From Acidobacteriota bacterium (GTDB taxonomy: Bacteria > Acidobacteriota > Terriglobia > Terriglobales > Acidobacteriaceae): a DNA stretch of 62,049 bases. The stretch covers positions 35,146 to 97,194 of the forward strand of contig JAKATU010000075.1 in the NCBI GenBank assembly GCA_021818585.1, read 5' to 3'. Every line of letters begins with the position of its first letter. The stretch's first letter is position 1. Of this stretch, positions 23,309 through 32,421 are shown piece after piece. The translations under genes and the position numbers were made by a program. The notes beneath the pieces were generated by a model that saw only the letters and a list, made by a program, of their open reading frames with translations, was not told the DNA's origin and did no database searches.

Positions 23309-24075
23309 GCACACCAGCGACATCACCGGGCGCGCGGCCAGAAGGCGCACTCGACGAGCAGTCCTCCGCCGCGGCCGTACAGGTCATGTTCAACACCATC
23401 GCCCCGCGCTACGACCTGCTCAACCACATCCTCTCCTGCAACGTCGACCGCTACTGGTGGTGGCGCGCCGCGCGCACCTTCCGCCACATCCTCGCCCGTC
23501 CCCAATCCCGCGTCCTCGATATCTGCTGCGGCACCGGCGACATGACCATGGCGCTCCTCCGCAAACGCCCCACGCAATCCGAACCACCCGTCGAGCCCAT
23601 TCTCGCCGGCGACTTCTCCCACCAGATGCTCGTCCGCGGCGCGCAAAAATTCGCCGCCCGCAACGCCAACATCATTCCCATCGAGGCAGACGCGCTACAC
23701 CTGCCGCTGGCAGACCAATCACTCCACCTCATCACCAGCGCCTTCGGCTTCCGCAACATCGCCAACTACCGCGCCGGACTCGAAGAATTCCATCGCGTCC
23801 TCGCCCCCGGCGGCGAGCTCGGCATTCTCGACTTCAGCGAGCCCACCGGCCTCACCGGCAAGCTCTACGCCTTCTACTTCCGCCGCATCCTGCCCGCCAT
23901 CGGCGCGCGCCTCTCCGGAATGGGTTCCGCCTACAAATATCTACCCTTATCCGTCCACAAATTCCCGCCCCCGCCGGAAATGCTCGCCCTCATGCGCGCC
24001 GTCGGCTTCAAAAACGTCTCATGGACCCCCTACACCTTCGGCATAGCCGGCCTCTACCGAGCCACCAAACCGTAG
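23305..24075 (+). CDS. ubiE: demethylmenaquinone methyltransferase (UbiE/MenG)
   Basis: This 256-residue SAM-dependent methyltransferase has [20 protein letters not shown] near 30, the SAM motif [36 protein letters not shown] and [13 protein letters not shown], all characteristic of UbiE/MenG. It performs the last C-methylation in menaquinone (or ubiquinone) synthesis; menaquinone is more likely in an acidobacterium. It starts with GTG within the aroB stop (GTGA). Confidence 0.93.
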   Translation: MSTPATSPGARPEGALDEQSSAAAVQVMFNTIAPRYDLLNHILSCNVDRYWWWRAARTFRHILARPQSRVLDICCGTGDMTMALLRKRPTQSEPPVEPILAGDFSHQMLVRGAQKFAARNANIIPIEADALHLPLADQSLHLITSAFGFRNIANYRAGLEEFHRVLAPGGELGILDFSEPTGLTGKLYAFYFRRILPAIGARLSGMGSAYKYLPLSVHKFPPPPEMLALMRAVGFKNVSWTPYTFGIAGLYRATKP

Positions 24076-24126
24076 TACCTGTCGCTCAAGTCAGCGCCCA
24101 GGCTTTCAATCTCGCCCCCGCATAGT

Positions 24127-24177
24127 TTGTCATCCCGACCGCAGCGCCGAAGGCGCGGAGCGGAGGGACCTGCAGTT
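24127..24177 (+). repeat. family A repeat
   Basis: TTGTCATCCCGACCGCAGCG, a short GCGCC GAA GGCGC hairpin, then GGAGCGGAGGGACCTGCAGT. It lies between the two plus-strand genes ubiE and the CDF transporter. Confidence 0.8.
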
Positions 24178-24269
24178 GCTTTTGCCGTTCCCCGTAAAAA
24201 GTTATCGACCTCGACATCAACACCGTTAAGGCTGCAAACTCCCCCCAACCCGAGGTACCCTAAGAGTCC

Positions 24270-25718
24270 ATGCAGTCCACCGCACAAAGCGACACAGACC
24301 TCACCGCGCCCCGCGAAAAACGCACCGCCGCGCTGCTCTCCGTCTCTGCCGCCATCACCATGACGGGCCTCAAGCTCGCCGTCGCCCTCACCACCGGCAG
24401 CCTCGGCATCCTCTCCGACGCCATCCACTCCGCCGTCGACCTCGCCGGTGCAGCCATCACCGTCATCTCCGTCCGCCTCTCTGACCGCCCTGCCGACGCA
24501 AACCATCCCTATGGCCACGCTAAGTACGAAAACATCTCCGCCTTCATTGAAACCTTCCTCATGGCCGGCTCCGCCGTCTGGATCACCCTCGACGCCATCC
24601 GCCGCATCTTCTTCCACCCCGTCGAACTCCGCTACTCACTCTGGCCCATCCTCGTTCTCCTCGCCTCCATCTGCGTCGATCTCTGGCGCTCCCGCCAGAT
24701 GCGCACCGTAGGACGCCGCCACGGCAGCGCCGCCCTGGAAGCAGAAGCCCAGCACTTCGCCTCAGACATCTGGGCCACCACCGCTGTCCTCATCGGTCTC
24801 TGCGCCTCCTGGCTCGGCGAGCGCCTCAACCTGCACTGGCTCCACTACGCTGACCCCATCGCCGCTATCGTCGTCTCAGGCTTGATCGTCGCTCTCAGCT
24901 ACCGCATCGCGCACCGCGCCATCTACGCACTCACGGACTCCGTCCCCCTCGAAACCCTCAACCGCGTCCACCGCGAACTCCGCTCCATTCAAGGCGTCCT
25001 CGCCGTCGACCAGCTACGCATGCGCCGCTCCGGCAACAGCTTCTTCGCCGATCTCACCCTCTCCATGCCGCGCAGCCTCACCTTCCAGCGCAGCGAAGAG
25101 CTCGTCCTCGACGCAACCCGCGCCGTCCAGCGCATCACTCCCGGCGCAGATGTCATCATCCACACCGTGCCCTGCTCCACCAGCGCAGAAAGCATCTTTG
25201 ACAAGGTCCGCGCCGTCGCCGCCCGCAACAACGTCGTCCTCCACGATGTCAGCATTCAGGCCGCCCCGGATAACGAATACGCCGGCTTCGACGTCGAGCA
25301 ACACATCGAAGTCTCAGAAAAACTGCCCCTCATAGAAGCCCACAAATTCGTCCGCGACATCGAAGATCAAATCCGTCACGACGTCCCCGAGATCCGCTCC
25401 GTCCTCACTCACATCGAAAGCGAGCCTGCCACCATCGAGCGCGTCCAGGCGGTAGCCAGCGACCGCCACATCCAGGACCAGCTCCGCGCAGCCGCCGCCA
25501 CCCTCCCTGAAATCATCGACATTCACGAAGTCCACATCTCACGCATCGGCGATAAAACCTCGCTCTCCTGCCACTGCACCCTCCCCGACCAGCTCTCCAT
25601 GCAGCGCGTCCACGAGGTCATCACCGTCCTCGAAGACCGATTCAAGCTCCACTGTCCAGATATCGACCGTGTCTTGATTCACCCCGAGCCGCAAGCCGAC
25701 AATCAACACGTGCAGTAA
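24270..25718 (+). CDS. cation diffusion facilitator (CDF) metal efflux protein with extended C-terminus
   Basis: This 482-residue protein has the CDF six-helix domain with metal-site residues in LGILSDAIHSAVDL (helix 2) and HFASDIWATTAV (helix 5), plus ANHPYGHAKYE between helices 2 and 3. CDF proteins exchange Zn, Fe, Mn or Co for protons. The usual CDF has about 300 residues with one cytoplasmic ferredoxin-like domain. Here about 270 residues follow the membrane part (about 215-482), which looks like repeated cytoplasmic dimerisation-type domains (RVHRELRSIQGVLAVDQLR, then EDQIRHDVPEIRSVLTHIE and VITVLEDRFKLHCPDIDRVL). The metal is not predictable. Confidence 0.88.
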   Translation: MQSTAQSDTDLTAPREKRTAALLSVSAAITMTGLKLAVALTTGSLGILSDAIHSAVDLAGAAITVISVRLSDRPADANHPYGHAKYENISAFIETFLMAGSAVWITLDAIRRIFFHPVELRYSLWPILVLLASICVDLWRSRQMRTVGRRHGSAALEAEAQHFASDIWATTAVLIGLCASWLGERLNLHWLHYADPIAAIVVSGLIVALSYRIAHRAIYALTDSVPLETLNRVHRELRSIQGVLAVDQLRMRRSGNSFFADLTLSMPRSLTFQRSEELVLDATRAVQRITPGADVIIHTVPCSTSAESIFDKVRAVAARNNVVLHDVSIQAAPDNEYAGFDVEQHIEVSEKLPLIEAHKFVRDIEDQIRHDVPEIRSVLTHIESEPATIERVQAVASDRHIQDQLRAAAATLPEIIDIHEVHISRIGDKTSLSCHCTLPDQLSMQRVHEVITVLEDRFKLHCPDIDRVLIHPEPQADNQHVQ

Positions 25719-25741
25719 AATCCACCCCACATGGAGGCGCC

Positions 25742-26152
25742 ATGATCGCCAGCGTCAAATGGCAGCAGGAATCCCTCTTCGAAGGCCGCTCTCAGAGCAA
25801 CCACATCATCTCGCTCGACGCCTCCGCCGAGCACGCCCACGGCATATCCCCCATGGAAGCCGTCCTCACCGCACTCTGCGGCTGCACCTCTGTCGATGTC
25901 GTCAGCATCCTCCAGAAGAAGCGCGAGCCCGTCACCGGCCTCACCGTTTCTGCGGAAGCCGAACAAGCCCCAGACCCGCCGCGCGTCTTTACCCGCATCC
26001 ATCTCACCTACTCCATCACCGGCAACGTCACCCGCGAGTCCGCCGAGCGGGCCGTCTCGCTCTCCAAAAACAAGTACTGCTCCGTCTCCAAAATGCTCGA
26101 AGCCTCCGTCAAAATCGACTACTCCATCCAGATCAACGGAGACACCGTGTGA
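25742..26152 (+). CDS. OsmC-family protein
   Basis: This 136-residue protein has the OsmC/Ohr layout: an early GRSQSNHIISLDA, SPMEAVLTALCGCTSVDVVSI with C46 and C48, and KYCSVSKMLEASVKI with C113. OsmC and Ohr reduce organic or fatty-acid hydroperoxides by a pair of cysteines in these places, so a thiol peroxidase role is likely, although the YhfA-like branch has no proven activity. GGAGG precedes the ATG. The gene overlaps the next by four bases (GTGA). Confidence 0.85.
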   Translation: MIASVKWQQESLFEGRSQSNHIISLDASAEHAHGISPMEAVLTALCGCTSVDVVSILQKKREPVTGLTVSAEAEQAPDPPRVFTRIHLTYSITGNVTRESAERAVSLSKNKYCSVSKMLEASVKIDYSIQINGDTV

Positions 26153-26913
26153 CCTCACTCTTCCGCGCGCTCAGCCTGCTCCTTCTGCTCGCCTGTGTCG
26201 CGCTCGCCTCGGCCATCCTCACCATGAAGCTCGTCATTCACTCCGCCGAAGTCACCATCCCCAACCTCAAAGGCAAAACCCTCTCGCAGGCGCACCGCCA
26301 GGCCGCCGCGCTCCAGCTCGACGTCCGCATCGTAAACCACCTTTACTCGCCCACCATCCCCGCCGGCCGCGTCCTCAATCAATCCCCCGCGCCCGGAACC
26401 ACCGTCCGCATCGGCTGGCACATGCAGATCACCGAAAGCCTCGGCCCACGCACCACCAGCATCCCCACCCTCACCGGCGAACCCTCCAACATCGCCATCC
26501 GGCAAATCCGCCAATCCGGCCTCCAGCTCGGCTCGCTCGCTTACCTGCCCTCGCAAACTGCAACCTCCGGCGCCGTCCTTGCTCAAAGCCCGCAAGCCGG
26601 CGCACTAGGCGTCGCCAGCCCCCGCATCAGTCTCCTCATCGCCACACCACCCGTGCACAACTCAGCTCAGACCCTCGTCATGCCCGCCCTCAAGGGACAA
26701 ACGCTCCTGAAGGCGCGCCAAATCCTCACCCACGCAGGTCTCAAGCTCACATCTTTCAGAAGGATCTATCCCGCCATCCGCCCCATCGGCAGCGTCTCGT
26801 CCACCGCCCCGCCACAGCAGCCCATCCTGCCCGGCACCGTCATCGCACAAACGCCGCCTTCCGGCTATCGCGTCAAGCCAGGCGATTCCGTAACTCTCAC
26901 AGTAGCAAAATAA
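26149..26913 (+). CDS. membrane-anchored PASTA-domain protein
   Basis: From a GTG at 26149 that overlaps the OsmC stop, this 254-residue protein has one N-terminal membrane helix (LSLLLLLACVALASAIL). It is followed by three PASTA-like repeats of about 65 residues, each with the pattern VTIPNLKGKTLSQAHRQAAA...VLNQSPAPGTTV, the second and third being more diverged. PASTA domains normally sit outside Hanks kinases and penicillin-binding proteins and sense muropeptides or beta-lactams. Here there is no kinase or transpeptidase domain, only anchor and repeats, so a binding or adaptor role is plausible. It ends close to convergent rsmB. Confidence 0.8.
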   Translation: MTSLFRALSLLLLLACVALASAILTMKLVIHSAEVTIPNLKGKTLSQAHRQAAALQLDVRIVNHLYSPTIPAGRVLNQSPAPGTTVRIGWHMQITESLGPRTTSIPTLTGEPSNIAIRQIRQSGLQLGSLAYLPSQTATSGAVLAQSPQAGALGVASPRISLLIATPPVHNSAQTLVMPALKGQTLLKARQILTHAGLKLTSFRRIYPAIRPIGSVSSTAPPQQPILPGTVIAQTPPSGYRVKPGDSVTLTVAK

Positions 26914-26940
26914 TCTGGAAATAAGCCCAGAGAACCCGGA

Positions 26941-28314
26941 CTACACCCGCTCCAGCACCGCCACAAAAAATCCATCACAGGGCTGCACACCCGGCAGCGT
27001 CCGCAAAAATCCATCTGTAACCGCGCCGCGCACAATTTCCTCCCCGCCCACTGCAAACAAACCCGCCATGCTCATCCGGTCCATCACTTCCCTCACCGGA
27101 ACCACCCGCAACCCCGTCTCCGCCACCGCCGCACGCACCACATCCTCGTTCTCTTCCGGCTCCAGCGAGCACGTCGAATACACCACACGCCCACCCCGCC
27201 GCACCGCACGCGCCGTGCCCTTCAATATCTCCATCTGCCGCGCCTGCTGCCGCCGCAGCTCCGCCTCATCCACCCGCCATCGAATCTCCGGATTCCGCCC
27301 CAACGTCCCCGTGCCGCTGCAAGGCGCATCGCACAAAATCAAATCGTAATCCGCCCCATCCTTCAGCGCCGTCGCGTCACCCTCCACGCACTCCACCTGC
27401 TTCGCATGCGCCTTCAGGTTCCGCCGCATCGCCTCCAGCCGCCGCGGCCTCGCTTCCATCGCCGTAATCTTCGCCTTCATTAACCGCTCGGCAAGAATCG
27501 CCGTTTTCCCGCCCGGAGCCGCACAGGCATCCAGCACCTCAACCGCCTCCGGCATCGCCGTGGCGGCCAGCTCCGCCACCAGTTGCGAACCCTCATCCTG
27601 CACCCGCGCCCGTCCCTGTCCATAAGGAACCGTGCGAGTTACATCACCCTTCAGCACGCGCACCGCGCCCGCCAGCAGCGCGCCCGGCGCGCACTCTATA
27701 CCTTCAATTTCCAGCTCCTGCGCCGCAAAAGGATCATCCATCCGCAACGCTACAACGGATACGCACTGGTCATAGTTACAAATAGACTCGGCCGCCGCAT
27801 CGCCATAAAACTTCCGCCAGCGTTCCACCATCCACGCCGGATGCGCCGCAAGCGCATCCCGTAACGTACCTTTTGGCATCGCCGCAATCTTCCGCAGCAC
27901 CGCATTCACCATACCCGCGGCGCCATACTCATCCGTCCGCTTCACCAGCTCCACGCTGTCGTTCAGCACCGCATGCGCCGGCACCCGGTCCAGATGCAGC
28001 AACTGGAACGCACCCAGCCGCAAAGCAGTCAGCACCGGCAAAGCCACTTCCTGGTCCGGCCGCGCCAGCAGCGGACCCAACACCGCATCCAGCGCCATCT
28101 GCCAACGCAGCGTCCCCATCACTAGAGTCGTCGCCAGATTTCTATCCTGCGCTGTAAGCGCATTCACCTGCCGCAGCCGCAGCAACTCATCACTGTGCGC
28201 ATCGCCTGCCGCCACGCGCATCAACAGCTCAAACGCAACCTCCCGCGCCGGAGCAATCGAAGCCCCGCGCTCCCTGCGAGCATCATGACTGCCTGGCAAT
28301 CGTCTCATCGGCAC
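26941..28314 (-). CDS. rsmB: 16S rRNA (cytosine-967-C5)-methyltransferase RsmB
   Basis: This 457-residue protein joins an N-terminal NusB-like RNA-binding domain (about 20-165, AREVAFELLMRVAAGDAHSD) to a Rossmann methyltransferase domain. The SAM motif is VLDACAAPGGKTAIL; the two catalytic cysteines lie in LCDAPCSGTGTLGRNPEIRW and YSTCSLEPEEN. RsmB makes m5C967 on 16S rRNA. It follows fmt directly (fmt stop at 28315-28317, rsmB start at 28314 or 28308), the fmt-rsmB order seen in many bacteria, after def. Confidence 0.95.
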   Translation of the reverse strand: MPMRRLPGSHDARRERGASIAPAREVAFELLMRVAAGDAHSDELLRLRQVNALTAQDRNLATTLVMGTLRWQMALDAVLGPLLARPDQEVALPVLTALRLGAFQLLHLDRVPAHAVLNDSVELVKRTDEYGAAGMVNAVLRKIAAMPKGTLRDALAAHPAWMVERWRKFYGDAAAESICNYDQCVSVVALRMDDPFAAQELEIEGIECAPGALLAGAVRVLKGDVTRTVPYGQGRARVQDEGSQLVAELAATAMPEAVEVLDACAAPGGKTAILAERLMKAKITAMEARPRRLEAMRRNLKAHAKQVECVEGDATALKDGADYDLILCDAPCSGTGTLGRNPEIRWRVDEAELRRQQARQMEILKGTARAVRRGGRVVYSTCSLEPEENEDVVRAAVAETGLRVVPVREVMDRMSMAGLFAVGGEEIVRGAVTDGFLRTLPGVQPCDGFFVAVLERV

Positions 28315-29250
28315 TTACTCTCCCAGCCGCGTGCCGGCCTCAAACGCATGCCCGCGCAAGAAATCCCCGGCAGCCATCCGCTTCTTACCCTCAAGCTGCA
28401 ATTCCACAATCTCCACCGCCGTCCCGCCGCCGCAAGCCACCAGCAGCCGCACGCCGTCCACGCGAACCTCACCCGGCTCCGCGCCGGCAACACCCTCCAC
28501 CGGCTTCATCGCATGCACCGTCAGCTTCTTGCCGCCCAGCATCGTCCAGGCGCCCGGCCATGGATAAAACCCCCGCCAGCGGTGATAAATCTCCGCCGCA
28601 CTGCGGGCAAAATCCATCCGCCCATCCTCGCGCGTCAATATCGGAGCCAGCGTAGCCAATGCATCATCCTGCTTCCGCGGGGTAATCGTCCCTGCTTGCA
28701 GCCCCGCCAGTGTCTCCACCATCACCGGCGCGCCCATCTCTGCCAGCAGTGGAAACAGCTCTTGCGCAGTCCTGTCCGGCCCAATCGCCATCTCCTTCTG
28801 CAGCAGCATGTCGCCCGTATCCAGCCCCTCGGCCAGCAGCATCGTCGTCACGCCCGTCACCGTCTCGCCCATCGCTACCGCCCACTGTATCGGAGCAGCC
28901 CCTCGATATTTCGGTAACAGTGACGCATGCAAATTCAAATTCCCATAGCGCGGCAAATCCAGCATCCACTTCGGAATAATCCGCCCATACGCCACCACCA
29001 CAATGGCATCCGGCTCAATCGTATCCAGCCGCGCCCGTAATTCCAGGTTGTTCTTGATCTTCTCCGGCTGCACCACCTCGATGCCGGCTTCCCGCGCCGT
29101 CACCTTCACCGGCGGCTCAACCATCTGCATCCCGCGCCCGCTCGGCCTGTCCGGTTGCGTCACCGCAAGCGCCACCTCGTGTCCCGCGGCCAGCACAGCC
29201 TTCAGCGTCGGAACGGCAAAGGCCGGTGTCCCGCAGAAAACCAGCTTCAT
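28315..29250 (-). CDS. fmt: methionyl-tRNA formyltransferase
   Basis: This 311-residue protein starts MKLVFCGTPAFAVPTLKAVL and has the formyl-transfer motif NLHASLLPKYRGAAPIQWAV with its Asn, His and downstream Asp (EGLDTGDMLLQ), followed by a C-terminal tRNA-binding OB domain. It formylates initiator Met-tRNA with 10-formyl-THF. It sits 2 bp after def, the enzyme that later removes the formyl group. The ATG at 29250 is preferred over the GTG nine bases earlier. Confidence 0.96.
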   Translation of the reverse strand: MKLVFCGTPAFAVPTLKAVLAAGHEVALAVTQPDRPSGRGMQMVEPPVKVTAREAGIEVVQPEKIKNNLELRARLDTIEPDAIVVVAYGRIIPKWMLDLPRYGNLNLHASLLPKYRGAAPIQWAVAMGETVTGVTTMLLAEGLDTGDMLLQKEMAIGPDRTAQELFPLLAEMGAPVMVETLAGLQAGTITPRKQDDALATLAPILTREDGRMDFARSAAEIYHRWRGFYPWPGAWTMLGGKKLTVHAMKPVEGVAGAEPGEVRVDGVRLLVACGGGTAVEIVELQLEGKKRMAAGDFLRGHAFEAGTRLGE

Positions 29251-29252
29251 AC

Positions 29253-29762
29253 CTACCACTCGCCCGCGCGCTGCAGCTTGCGAATCTTCCGCAGAATCAG
29301 ATCCCGCTTCAGCGCGCTCATCCTGAAGATAAACAGCACCCCGTCCAGATGGTCGATCTCATGCTGCAGCGCGCGCGCCAGGAGCTCCTCGCCTTCAATC
29401 TCAAACCACTCGCCGTCCAGGTTCTGCGCGCGCACCTTCACCTTCGCCGCGCGCACCACCTTCTCGCGAATCTCCGGCAGGCTCAGACAGCCTTCTTCTT
29501 CATACAGCCGCCCCTGCGTCTCCACCACTTCGGGATTGATCAGCACCAGCTTCCCATCCGGATTCTCCTGATTACTCAGGTCGATCACCGTGAGCCGCTT
29601 GCCCACGCCGATCTGCGGCGCCGCCAGTCCAATGCCCTTCGCCGCATACATGGACTCGAACATATCGTCCACAAGCGTGCGCAGTTCTTCGTTGAACTCC
29701 GTCACCAGCTCCGTGGGCTGCTGCAAAATCGGTTCGGGATATTTAACAATCGGTCGAATCAT
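29253..29762 (-). CDS. def: peptide deformylase
   Basis: This 169-residue protein shows the three PDF motifs in order: GIGLAAPQIGVG, EEGCLSLP and QHEIDHLDGVLF, which give the Cys and two His metal ligands and the catalytic Glu. It removes the N-formyl group from new proteins. Its length is normal. The ATG lies 3 bp after aroC, so aroC, def, fmt and rsmB look like one minus-strand transcription unit. Confidence 0.97.
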   Translation of the reverse strand: MIRPIVKYPEPILQQPTELVTEFNEELRTLVDDMFESMYAAKGIGLAAPQIGVGKRLTVIDLSNQENPDGKLVLINPEVVETQGRLYEEEGCLSLPEIREKVVRAAKVKVRAQNLDGEWFEIEGEELLARALQHEIDHLDGVLFIFRMSALKRDLILRKIRKLQRAGEW

Positions 29763-29765
29763 TTC

Positions 29766-30947
29766 TTAAAACTTGCGAATCTGCTCCAGGTAACCGTCAT
29801 AGTTACGTTTTAGCTCACGCAGCGAATCGCCTCCAGATTTCTCCAGCAGCAGCCGCGCAAAAGCCAGCGCCACCATCGACTCAGCCACCACGCCCGCCGC
29901 CGGAACCACACACACGTCACTGCGTTCGTAAGCCGCCTTCGTTTCCTCGCGCGTATCAAACCGCACCGACGCCAGCGGCTGCCGCAGCGTCGAAATCGGC
30001 TTCAGATAACCTCGCACAATCACATCTTCCCCATTGGAGATACCGCCTTCAATCCCTCCGGCGTTATTGCGCTCGCGCGTAAACCGCGTATGCCCATGCG
30101 CTTCACCTTCGGCCGCATATCCAATCGCGTCATGCACCGCCGAACCCAGTGAAGCCGCCGCGGTCACGCCGCGCCCAATCTCCACAGCTTTGATCGCCTG
30201 AATCGACATCACCGCCTGCGCCAGCGCGCCATCCAGTCGTTCATCCCAGTTCGCATAGGTGCCGATGCCCGCCGGAGCACCGTGCACGATCACTTCAAAC
30301 ACGCCGCCAATCGTATCCTTCGTCAGCAGCGCCTTGTCCACCTCGGCCTTCATCTTCGCTTCGGTGTCTGCGTCCACACAGCCCAGCATCACTTCTTCTT
30401 TGTTGTAGAGCGCAACAATCTCGTCCCACTGCGCCTCGCGCTGCAATTCCGTCGAGCCAACGCGAATCACATGGCTCAGCACATCAATGCCAAGCTCCTT
30501 CAGCAGCAGCTTCGCAAGCGCTCCCGCCGCCACGCGCGCGGTCGACTCGCGCGCCGACGCCCGCTCTAGCACATAACGCGCCTCGGCAAAGTCATACTTC
30601 AGCGCACCCGCAAGATCGGCATGTCCCGGCCTCGGCGAAGCCACAGCCTTGTGCTTCTCCGGATCGCCCGCCTCCACCGGCAGTATGTCGGTCCAGTTCT
30701 TCCAGTCGCGATTCGCAATCTCTATCGCAATCGGCGACCCAATCGTATGCCCGTGGCGCACGCCACTCAAAATATGCACGGAATCCTGTTCAATGCGCAT
30801 ACGTCCACCGCGCCCGTAACCCTGCTGGCGGCGCCACAGTTCGCGGTTCACATAATTCTGGTCAATTGGAACTCCGGCTGGCATGCCGGAAACCAGGGCA
30901 ATCAGGCTTTCGCCGTGAGATTCCCCGGCAGTCGAAAATCGAAGCAT
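29766..30947 (-). CDS. aroC: chorismate synthase
   Basis: This 393-residue protein begins LRFSTAGESHGESLIALVSG with the conserved His, and has RRQQGYGRGGRMRIEQD, SPRPGHADLAGALKYDF and NNAGGIEGGISNGEDVIVRG, all diagnostic of AroC. It makes chorismate from EPSP with reduced FMN. The sequence is complete and of ordinary length. Confidence 0.97.
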   Translation of the reverse strand: MLRFSTAGESHGESLIALVSGMPAGVPIDQNYVNRELWRRQQGYGRGGRMRIEQDSVHILSGVRHGHTIGSPIAIEIANRDWKNWTDILPVEAGDPEKHKAVASPRPGHADLAGALKYDFAEARYVLERASARESTARVAAGALAKLLLKELGIDVLSHVIRVGSTELQREAQWDEIVALYNKEEVMLGCVDADTEAKMKAEVDKALLTKDTIGGVFEVIVHGAPAGIGTYANWDERLDGALAQAVMSIQAIKAVEIGRGVTAAASLGSAVHDAIGYAAEGEAHGHTRFTRERNNAGGIEGGISNGEDVIVRGYLKPISTLRQPLASVRFDTREETKAAYERSDVCVVPAAGVVAESMVALAFARLLLEKSGGDSLRELKRNYDGYLEQIRKF

Positions 30948-31005
30948 AGGCGTAAGTTCTACTTCGATTGTAGATGATTTTTCCCGCTAACCCTTCGCCC
31001 AGCCG

Positions 31006-31386
31006 CTACTTGCCCACAATCCACGCATACTGCGCCGCCGTCAGCGGAACCACACCCAGCCGCCCCTGTTTCACCAGCGGCGAATCCGCAAAAAGCTTCA
31101 ACTCTTTGATCTCAGCCAGCGTCCGCCGCGTCTTCAGCTTCTTCACAAACTGAATCCGCACCTCCGGCGTCTTCGGATTCTCCGCATTCACCGCCACGCA
31201 TTTCGCCAGCCCAGCCGCGCAGCGCTCGTTCCCTGTGTGATAAATCACCAGTTTCTCGCCCACCGGCATCCGCGCCAAATATCCCACCGCCTGCGGATTC
31301 GCAACCCCATCCCAAACCGTCTCGCCGGCTCGCTCCAGGTCGTCAATCGAATACACATCCGGCTCAGTCTTCAAAAGGTAGGCCAT
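31006..31386 (-). CDS. EVE-domain protein
   Basis: From the ATG at 31386 this 126-residue protein reads MAYLLKTEPDVYSIDDLERA and then TVWDGVANPQAVGYLARMPVGEKLVIYHTGN, an EVE (PUA-like) domain. EVE domains bind modified bases in DNA or RNA and appear in nucleic-acid surveillance proteins. The start lies inside the end of the upstream YhaM-like gene (overlap of about 23 bp), so the two are probably co-translated. A function linking them in RNA metabolism is an inference. Confidence 0.85.
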   Translation of the reverse strand: MAYLLKTEPDVYSIDDLERAGETVWDGVANPQAVGYLARMPVGEKLVIYHTGNERCAAGLAKCVAVNAENPKTPEVRIQFVKKLKTRRTLAEIKELKLFADSPLVKQGRLGVVPLTAAQYAWIVGK

Positions 31387-32398
31387 TCGGATTCTCCCCA
31401 TGCTCCTCGGTTTTTTCTTCCACCACGCCCGACTTCAAATACGCCGCCGTGTTCAGCACAGGGCGCTCCATCGACCGCACCCACTCCGTCACATCCGCCC
31501 CATCCCGTCCATTCGCCGTCGCGCGCGCAAACTCCACCTGCATCGTCTGCATCTTCGCGTCCATGTCGTCCAGGTAGTGCAGCAAAATCGCCTCCGGAAT
31601 CATCGGCAGCTTCGGCGAACCAAACTCGTACCGCCCGTGGTGGCTCAAAATCATGTGCTCCAGCAGCACACGCTTCTCTTCCGGAAAATCACCCAGCACC
31701 GCTATCTTCTCTTCCACCATCCGCACGCCCATCGTGATGTGCCCCAGCAACTGCCCCGGCAGCGTGTACTCAAAGCTCGTGCCCCACCGCAGTTCCTTCA
31801 GCTTTCCAATGTCATGCAGCAGCACGCCCGTCAGCAGCAAATCCCGGTTCGCTCCCGGATACCTCCGCACCACCGCATCCGCCACGCCCATCAGCGACAA
31901 AATATGCTCCAGCAATCCGCCAATCCAGGCATGGTGCAGAGCCTTAGCCGCCGGAGCCTCCCGCAGTGCCGCCCCTATATCCGCATCATCCAGAAACGCC
32001 CGCGACAGTCGCGCAAAATCCGCGTCCTTCATCGTGGACACCCATTCCTCCAGCTCTTCCCACATCGCATCCACGTCGCGCTCCGTCGCCGGAACAAAAT
32101 CTGCTACCGAGTACTCACCCGCCGAGGCCTTCCGCAGCCGGTCGGCCGTAATCTGCAACTGTTCCTTGTACCGGCTCACCTGACCGCGAATCTTCACCAC
32201 GTCGCCCTGCGCGAACTCATCCGCTTCGCCCGCGTCCCACATCCGGCACTCAATCTGCCCGCTGCTGTCGGCCAGCGTCAGCGCCAGGTAAGGCGCGCCG
32301 TCCTTCTTGCTCCGCACGCTCTTCTGCGCGACGCAGAAAAAGCCGGTGATCGACTGATTCTCGTAACGTCCAAGATCGGCGACCATCGGCTCTTTCAT
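31364..32398 (-). CDS. YhaM-like OB-fold/HD-domain 3'-5' exoribonuclease
   Basis: This 344-residue protein has an N-terminal OB-fold (about 15-95, PYLALTLADSSGQIECRMWD and DVVKIRGQVSRYKEQLQI) and a C-terminal HD domain (LLTGVLLHDIGKLKEL, LEHMILSHHGRYEFG, LHYLDDMDAKMQ). This architecture is that of YhaM/CBF1 exoribonucleases. The extra 30 residues at the C-terminus are polar and probably disordered. It lies 23 bp downstream of the PPIase gene. Confidence 0.85.
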   Translation of the reverse strand: MKEPMVADLGRYENQSITGFFCVAQKSVRSKKDGAPYLALTLADSSGQIECRMWDAGEADEFAQGDVVKIRGQVSRYKEQLQITADRLRKASAGEYSVADFVPATERDVDAMWEELEEWVSTMKDADFARLSRAFLDDADIGAALREAPAAKALHHAWIGGLLEHILSLMGVADAVVRRYPGANRDLLLTGVLLHDIGKLKELRWGTSFEYTLPGQLLGHITMGVRMVEEKIAVLGDFPEEKRVLLEHMILSHHGRYEFGSPKLPMIPEAILLHYLDDMDAKMQTMQVEFARATANGRDGADVTEWVRSMERPVLNTAAYLKSGVVEEKTEEHGENPNGLPFED

Positions 32399-32421
32399 CT
32401 GTCCTCTTCCCTGCGCGTGGC

